NCBI RefSeq assembly: GCF_018398875.1
Contig: NZ_JAGWDK010000014.1
Coordinates: 62,001-126,000 of the forward strand
From: Bradyrhizobium sp. sGM-13
GTDB lineage: Bacteria > Pseudomonadota > Alphaproteobacteria > Rhizobiales > Xanthobacteraceae
DNA length: 64,000 nt
Direction: 5' to 3'
Shown piece after piece: positions 59,136 through 64,000 of the stretch. Numbering within the stretch: the first letter of the stretch is position 1; each line of letters opens with the position of its first letter. Made by a program: the position numbers and the translations under genes. A model generated the notes under the pieces. It saw nothing but the letters and a program-made list of their open reading frames with translations, was not told the DNA's origin and did no database searches.

Positions 59136-59564
59136 ATGGATCGCGATTTCCTGATCGACCTGTTTGCCGATTTCGGCCCCGTCACCAGCCGCCGGATGTT
59201 TTCTGGCTACGGTATCTCCGCCGACGGCATCAATTTCGCGCTCGCGCTACGCGCCGGGCTCTATTTCCGCGCCGATGAACAGACCATTCCGGACTTCGAA
59301 GCGGAAGGCTCGACGCCGTTTCAGTATCAGACGCGAGCCAAGACGGTCACCGTAAACTCGTACTGGCAATTGCCGGCGCGGCTATTCGATGATTCCGAGG
59401 AACTGGCCGCATGGGCGAGGGCAGCGCTGGCCGCGGCGCAGCGCGCAGCTCTGCGCAAGCGACCGAAGGCGCGCAGGGCAGCGAAGGCAAAGGTTTCGCG
59501 AAAGGCGGGCAAGCCGGCTGCGAAGCGGAAAGCCACGGGCACGCGGAAGGCGCGGCGCAAATAG
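59136..59564 (+). CDS. TfoX N-terminal-domain protein with basic C-terminal tail
   Basis: The 142-residue protein is a TfoX_N domain (about residues 1-97; FADFGPVTSRRMFSGYGISADGINFALAL, then RADEQTIPDFEAEGSTPFQYQ and VNSYWQLPARL) followed by about 40 residues rich in Arg, Lys and Ala (RKRPKARRAAKAKV, KPAAKRKATG). TfoX relatives are linked to competence in gammaproteobacteria, but most stand-alone TfoX_N proteins in Rhizobiales have no known function. The tail suggests nucleic acid binding. ATG 59136 is chosen; upstream sequence of the longer frame lies over the SIR2 gene. It converges with the GGDEF gene, 7 bases apart. Confidence 0.82.
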   Translation: MDRDFLIDLFADFGPVTSRRMFSGYGISADGINFALALRAGLYFRADEQTIPDFEAEGSTPFQYQTRAKTVTVNSYWQLPARLFDDSEELAAWARAALAAAQRAALRKRPKARRAAKAKVSRKAGKPAAKRKATGTRKARRK

Positions 59565-59571
59565 CGAGAGC

Positions 59572-60639
59572 CTAGGCGACCTGGCTGCGGGTTTCGGCGG
59601 CGTATTCGGGGTCGAGTTCGCAGACCACACGGTTGCGGCCGTTGCGCTTGGCGGCGTAGAGGCAGGCATCGGCGCGCTCGATCAGCGAATCGGTGTCGTC
59701 GTCCGGCTTTAGCATGGAGACGCCGACCGAGATGGTGACGCGGCCGAGAATTTCGCCGGTCGATTTCTTCTTCAATTCCTTGGCCATGACGGCGCGGCGG
59801 ACGTGGTCGGCGACCGTCAGCGCCTGACGCAGACCGGTATTCGGCAATACCACCGCGAACTCCTCGCCGCCATAGCGGGCGGTGATGTCCTGGCCCTTGA
59901 TGGTTTGCTTCAGCGACATCGCTACCAGCCGCAGCACCTGATCGCCGGTAAGATGGCCATAGGAATCGTTGAATGATTTGAAATGGTCGATGTCGAACAT
60001 CATCAGCGACAGCGGTTCGCCGCTCGCCAGCGCCGTCCGCACCGCCATCTCGATCGAGCGGTCGAAATATTTGCGATTACCCAATCCGGTCAGCGGATCG
60101 GTCAAGCTCTCGGCGCGGATCGCTTCGAGGCTGTGCTGTAGATTGCTGATCTCGGTCCTGGACAGCGTGAGGCGGCTCTCCAGCGCCTTGTTGGTCTCGC
60201 GCATCTCGCGCGTCGATTTCACCAGGCCGTCGACGATCGCCTTGATCTGATCGCGGCTTTTGGCGTTCCTGAGTTTTTCGGTCGCGCCGCTCAGCTTGGC
60301 GTCATAGCTCTCCGACATGGAGAGCGCCTCGGTAATGAGGGTCATCACGTCGTCGATCTCGCCGATCACACGCGCGCCGACCTTGTCGATGCGGTCGGAG
60401 GCCTTGATGTGGGAGAGATAGGTTTCGTAGATCTGTTCGAGATCGGACTCGCTCAGCTTGCCGTTGCGCGCCAGCGTCTCGTTGATGATCTTGTTGAGGG
60501 GAGCATTGTATCCGGTCGCGTAGACGTACCAGATTTCATAGTTGCGTGGGACGGCGGTCTGCCTGAGGGATTTGATCTGGCCCAACGCGACTTCGGCAAA
60601 CGCCATCGTGCGTTCGTGCTCGTCCAGCAGCTTGACCAC
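59572..60639 (-). CDS. diguanylate cyclase (GGDEF protein)
   Basis: The 355-residue cytoplasmic protein has an N-terminal helical sensory region (about 1-170, ending in a coiled coil like those before GGDEF domains) and a C-terminal GGDEF domain with SLTDPLTGLGNRKYFD and an intact GGEEF (257-261). It should make cyclic di-GMP. The inhibitory I-site RxxD five residues upstream reads KGQD, so product inhibition may be altered. No membrane segment or PAS domain is apparent; its input is unknown. The start is GTG at 60639. Confidence 0.9.
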   Translation of the reverse strand: MVKLLDEHERTMAFAEVALGQIKSLRQTAVPRNYEIWYVYATGYNAPLNKIINETLARNGKLSESDLEQIYETYLSHIKASDRIDKVGARVIGEIDDVMTLITEALSMSESYDAKLSGATEKLRNAKSRDQIKAIVDGLVKSTREMRETNKALESRLTLSRTEISNLQHSLEAIRAESLTDPLTGLGNRKYFDRSIEMAVRTALASGEPLSLMMFDIDHFKSFNDSYGHLTGDQVLRLVAMSLKQTIKGQDITARYGGEEFAVVLPNTGLRQALTVADHVRRAVMAKELKKKSTGEILGRVTISVGVSMLKPDDDTDSLIERADACLYAAKRNGRNRVVCELDPEYAAETRSQVA

Positions 60640-60765
60640 TGATCCGTTCCCAATAGCGAGCAGCGCCGGTCGTCGCCGTGCAGCAATGATTAAATTATCG
60701 CCGCAGGTTAACGGAGGAGGATGAACGGCCGGTAAACGGTTCCGGCCGCAGGAAATCGACGCTTG

Positions 60766-62250
60766 TCAGATGCGGGCGCGAATGGGCCGCAACAGGAATG
60801 CAGGAAGGTGCGAGTGATCGGCCGGCTCCGATTCGACCTCGCGATTAGCGCGCCGCGGTTCGGGTCGCCCGATCGAGGGTACGCGCGAAGGCTGCGCAGG
60901 AGCGGGCGGCGAGAAGGCGGCGGCCTCCGGCTGCGGCCTCGCACTGCGGCCCGTGCCCTTGGCCTGCCGCGGTTCACGATCGGCGCGCTTGTCGCTGCGC
61001 TTGTCAGGATCCCTGGCGTGTCGCGGCTCGCGTTCGCGCCGCGGCTTGCGCCCGCCGCGCGAGCCTTCCCGCGCGCGATGTTCGCGCGGCTGATCGGACT
61101 CCTCGGATGAGTCCGAATGTACCGCGTAGTCACCTTCGGCGGGGGGAATGGTTTGCCCGATCAGTCGTTCGATTGCAGCGATCGATTTACTGTCGAGCGG
61201 AGTCACGATCGAGATCGCGGTACCGGCGCGCCCGGCGCGTCCGGTGCGGCCAATGCGGTGCACGTAGTCGTCGGCGTGATGCGGCACGTCGAAATTGAAA
61301 ACGTGGCTGACTGCGGGAATGTCGAGGCCGCGCGCGGCGACGTCGGAGGCCACCAGCAGCGGAATCTCGCCCTTGCGGAATTGATCGAGCGCCGCGGTGC
61401 GTGCTGATTGGTCCATGTCGCCGTGCAGGGCGCCGACACTGAAGCCGTGCTTCTGCAGCGATTTGTGAACGACGGCGACCTCGCGCTTGCGATTGCAGAA
61501 GATGATTGCGTTGTTGAGGTCCTTGGCGTCGCGCAACAGGCGGCGAAGCAGCTCGCGCTTCTCGTGCGGCTCACGGCCGCCGCGAACCTGGAACTGCGAT
61601 ACGCCGGCTGCCGTGGTTGCCGGCTTCGAGACTTCGATCCGCTCCGGATTGTGCAGGAAGGTTTCGGTGATGCGGCTGATTTCCGGCGGCATCGTCGCGG
61701 TGAAGAACAGCGTCTGGCGCGTGAACGGCACCAGCTTACAGATGCGTTCGATATCGGGGATGAAGCCCATGTCCAGCATGCGGTCGGCTTCGTCGATGAC
61801 CAGCAGTTCGACGCCGGTGAGCAGGAGGCCGCCGCGCTCGGTGTGGTCGAGCAGCCGCCCCGGGGTTGCGATCAGGACGTCGACGCCGCGGGTCAGCTTG
61901 GAGTCCTGGTCGCCGAACGAGACGCCGCCGATCAAAAGCGCGACGTTGAGTTTCTGGCCGGCGCCGTATTTGTCGAAATTCTCTTTCACTTGCGCCGCAA
62001 GTTCGCGGGTCGGTTCGAGGATCAGGGTGCGGGGCATTCGTGCCCGGGCGCGGCCCTTTTCCAGAAGTGTGAGCATGGGCAGAACGAAGGCGGCGGTTTT
62101 GCCGGTGCCGGTCTGGGCGATGCCGAGGACGTCGCGGCGGGCCAGAACGGGGGGGATCGCCTGTTCCTGGATGGGAGTAGGGGTGGTGTAACCGGTAGCC
62201 GCAACTGCGGCGAGGACCTTATCGGAAAGACCGAGATGGGAAAAAGACAT
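60766..62250 (-). CDS. DEAD-box RNA helicase (RhlE-like)
   Basis: The 494-residue helicase has the Q motif (TTPTPIQEQAIP), motif I AQTGTGKT (45-52), PTRELAAQ, TPGRLLD, DEAD (VIDEADRML), SAT as FTATMP, and C-terminal VASDVAARGLD and HRIGRTGRAG. A roughly 120-residue Arg/Glu-rich tail (REHRAREGSRGGRKPRRE, KRSDKRADREPRQ) probably binds RNA. RhlE-type proteins unwind short duplexes in ribosome assembly and mRNA decay. ATG 62250 is chosen over the frame to 62268. It diverges from the caspase-like gene across 388 bases. Confidence 0.92.
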   Translation of the reverse strand: MSFSHLGLSDKVLAAVAATGYTTPTPIQEQAIPPVLARRDVLGIAQTGTGKTAAFVLPMLTLLEKGRARARMPRTLILEPTRELAAQVKENFDKYGAGQKLNVALLIGGVSFGDQDSKLTRGVDVLIATPGRLLDHTERGGLLLTGVELLVIDEADRMLDMGFIPDIERICKLVPFTRQTLFFTATMPPEISRITETFLHNPERIEVSKPATTAAGVSQFQVRGGREPHEKRELLRRLLRDAKDLNNAIIFCNRKREVAVVHKSLQKHGFSVGALHGDMDQSARTAALDQFRKGEIPLLVASDVAARGLDIPAVSHVFNFDVPHHADDYVHRIGRTGRAGRAGTAISIVTPLDSKSIAAIERLIGQTIPPAEGDYAVHSDSSEESDQPREHRAREGSRGGRKPRREREPRHARDPDKRSDKRADREPRQAKGTGRSARPQPEAAAFSPPAPAQPSRVPSIGRPEPRRANREVESEPADHSHLPAFLLRPIRARI

Positions 62251-62638
62251 TGAGCCTCTAGTCGACACCGCCGTTCGGAATCGAAGGTAACAAAGGCTGT
62301 CGCGTTTTGCCCCGAAACGGCGCGCTTTTGAAAAGCTGGGGGCTCTGACTTACGCAGACGAGCGGCTAACCTAAGGAATCGCGTTTCGATCCAAGGCCGC
62401 GTTGAGCGCGAACATAGGGTCGAAATGGCCAAAGTCAATCTAGGAACCGGCATTGAAGCCCAGAAAGCTTAATGTTTTCGCACAAATAACGGCAAGAACC
62501 GTCATTTGGCCGTCAAATTGAGCCATCTCATTCCCATCGAACGAAGCCGTTGAACCATGGGCAATCGCCTGCCGACTATGGCATTGAAACAGCTTCGCAC
62601 GGGCCAAATCAGGACGAATCGTGCGCAGGGGGAATTCC
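62251..62638. other. divergent intergenic region between the helicase and caspase-like genes
   Basis: No gene is supported in these 388 bases; a minus-strand frame of 84 codons (62440-62694) has no family pattern and runs into the start of the secreted protein. The region probably carries both promoters and the helicase leader. The stretch around 62465-62520 is locally AT-rich (GCTTAATGTTTTCGCACAAAT). Confidence 0.5.
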
Positions 62639-64000
62639 ATGAAAGGCTGGCTTCTCAGACTGCTTGCGGTGACAAGTCTTGCAACTTGCATCACGGCCTA
62701 TGCCGTGCCTGCGCAGGCGGAAAAGCGCGTCGCGCTGGTGGTCGGTAACAACGACTACCGGAACGTGCCCAAGCTGCAGAAGGCAGTCAACGACGCCCGC
62801 ACCATGGGCGATACGCTGAAGCAGCTCGGCTTCACGGTGATGGTGGCGGAAAACCAGAACCGGCAGGCGTTCAGCCAGACGTTGCTGGCGTTCGACAAGG
62901 CGGTCGACGCCGGGGATACGGCATTCTTCTTCTATGCCGGCCACGGTTTTGAAATCGCGGGCCAGAATTTCCTGCTGCCAACCGACGTGCCGGCGGCGAC
63001 CGAAGGCCAGGAAGAACTCGTGCGCGACGCCTCGATCCTCGCCGACCGCATCATCGAGCGGCTGCAGAACCGGAAGGTACGCACTGCCATTCTGGTGTTC
63101 GATGCCTGCCGCAACAATCCGTTCGAGCGCGCCGGCACGCGTGCGGTTGCCGGCGGCGGCGGTCTCGCGCCGATGACGCAATTGCCGGAAGGCGTGTTCT
63201 CGATCTTCTCGGCGGGGCCACGGCAGACCGCGCTCGACCGGCTTTCCAATGACGACGCCAATCCCAATTCGGTGTTCACGCGAACCTTCGCCAAGGAGAT
63301 CACGCAGCCCGGCGCGAACCTCGTTCAAGTTGCGCAACGCACGCGGCGCGCGGTCAGCGAACTGGCAGAGACCGTGCGCCACAAGCAGATCCCGGTTTAC
63401 TTCGACCAGATGGTCGACGACGTTTTCCTGAATGGTTTGGCGAAGGCCCAGCCCGAGGCGGCGACGCCCGCCGAACCGCTGCAAAAGCTTGCAGCTTTGC
63501 CTCCGGTACAGCGCCTGCAGCCGCAGAACGATTCCGTCAACGCGCCGATCGCGATGTTCTCGCGCCACAATGGCGGCTGGACCGTGGTGTTCTCGATCGC
63601 CGATCCGACGCTCGGCATTTCCTGGCGGATCGGCGACAGCGGCGATTTCCGCGAGACCGGCTTCATGGATACGCTCGATCCGCGGACCCGCAAGCGGATG
63701 CCCAACCCGTCGGTCGAGCTGCCGGCCGATGCACCGGCGGCCGTCATCCAGGTGCGCTATGTCGACACCAATGGCGAGTTGCAGGGGCCGTTTCCGATCA
63801 GGTTCGATCCCGAAGCCGCACTGATCCGCGACCAGCGCAAGATCCTCGATATGACCGCGACGAGCTGGCTGTCGTTCCGCGAGTACAACGGGCTTCTGGT
63901 CTACTATACGCACCTGGTGTCGTACCGCTGCGCGATCCGCGAAGTGCGCCTCGGCATCGACAGTGCGGTGCCCGACAAGGTGCTGAAAATGCCGCCTTGC
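62639..64000 (+). CDS. secreted caspase-like (peptidase C14, orthocaspase) protein, C-terminus outside window
   Basis: The frame is open from ATG 62639 to the right edge (454 codons). A signal peptide (residues 1-27, ending AQA) precedes a caspase p20-like domain: KRVALVVGNNDYRNVPKLQKAVNDA, the catalytic histidine in FFFYAGHGFEIAG (His102), and the catalytic cysteine in VFDACRNNP (Cys157). A Ser/Gly-rich p10-like segment follows. After about residue 300 the sequence (GGWTVVFSIADPTLGISWRI, then VQVRYVDTNG) looks like an Ig-like or C-terminal binding region. Such proteins cleave after Arg or Lys; the periplasmic location is inferred. GGGGG precedes the start. Confidence 0.88.
   Translation, partial: MKGWLLRLLAVTSLATCITAYAVPAQAEKRVALVVGNNDYRNVPKLQKAVNDARTMGDTLKQLGFTVMVAENQNRQAFSQTLLAFDKAVDAGDTAFFFYAGHGFEIAGQNFLLPTDVPAATEGQEELVRDASILADRIIERLQNRKVRTAILVFDACRNNPFERAGTRAVAGGGGLAPMTQLPEGVFSIFSAGPRQTALDRLSNDDANPNSVFTRTFAKEITQPGANLVQVAQRTRRAVSELAETVRHKQIPVYFDQMVDDVFLNGLAKAQPEAATPAEPLQKLAALPPVQRLQPQNDSVNAPIAMFSRHNGGWTVVFSIADPTLGISWRIGDSGDFRETGFMDTLDPRTRKRMPNPSVELPADAPAAVIQVRYVDTNGELQGPFPIRFDPEAALIRDQRKILDMTATSWLSFREYNGLLVYYTHLVSYRCAIREVRLGIDSAVPDKVLKMPPC

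Overview
The window is about 64 kb of GC-rich chromosome from an alphaproteobacterium, most likely Bradyrhizobium or a close relative in the Nitrobacteraceae. Four things point there: the protein families present (RNase E with a long acidic insert in its S1 domain, DUF1236 and DUF1326 proteins, a NodU-type carbamoyltransferase); one compact SUF iron-sulfur operon; intergenic repeats of types common in Bradyrhizobium (the GTAGGATGGGT... and CTCATCCTGAGGAG... families); and the dense packing. No tRNA, rRNA, CRISPR, insertion sequence or prophage was seen. Most of the window is housekeeping with accessory pockets.

Left part (1-12.9 kb), mostly minus strand: a CHASE3 membrane sensor (partial), aroQ-accB-accC, a small glycosyltransferase, an exported protein, and two tandem YadA-like trimeric autotransporter adhesins. 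A divergent LuxR-family regulator follows. The promoter region and the first codons of the LuxR gene are present twice, once beside each adhesin, and each copy carries the same 22-bp perfect palindrome. Then come a DUF1236 protein, a DsbA-like oxidoreductase and an M48 peptidase with TPRs.

Middle (13-29 kb): an aminotransferase and bioY, RNase E, an N-acetylmuramoyl-L-alanine amidase, two tandem class A penicillin-binding proteins, prfB with an intact programmed +1 frameshift site, an EamA exporter, and a small XRE-cupin/cupin operon with two evenly spaced operator-like sites.

Middle right (29-46 kb): a NodU-like carbamoyltransferase, an SRPBCC protein, an M23 peptidase, a Bcp peroxiredoxin with a histone-H1-like tail, a large AsmA-like protein, a class A beta-lactamase divergent from a LysR (AmpR-like) regulator, an MFS transporter, and an AraC / metallo-beta-lactamase-fold / tandem DUF1326 pocket.

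Right part (46-64 kb): tyrS, anmK, a GST behind a cluster of TGCA palindromes, an alpha/beta hydrolase, and the SUF operon (IscS-like desulfurase, sufB, sufC, sufD, sufS, sufT, a VOC protein, sufA). A SIR2-domain protein overlaps the end of sufA tail to tail. After it come a TfoX-like protein with a basic tail, a diguanylate cyclase, a DEAD-box helicase, and the start of a secreted caspase-fold protein that runs off the right edge.

Tandem duplication recurs: adhesins, class A PBPs and DUF1326 genes are all adjacent pairs. The adhesin/LuxR module is the best candidate for something not yet described. Functions are assigned from motifs and family knowledge alone; no database search was possible.
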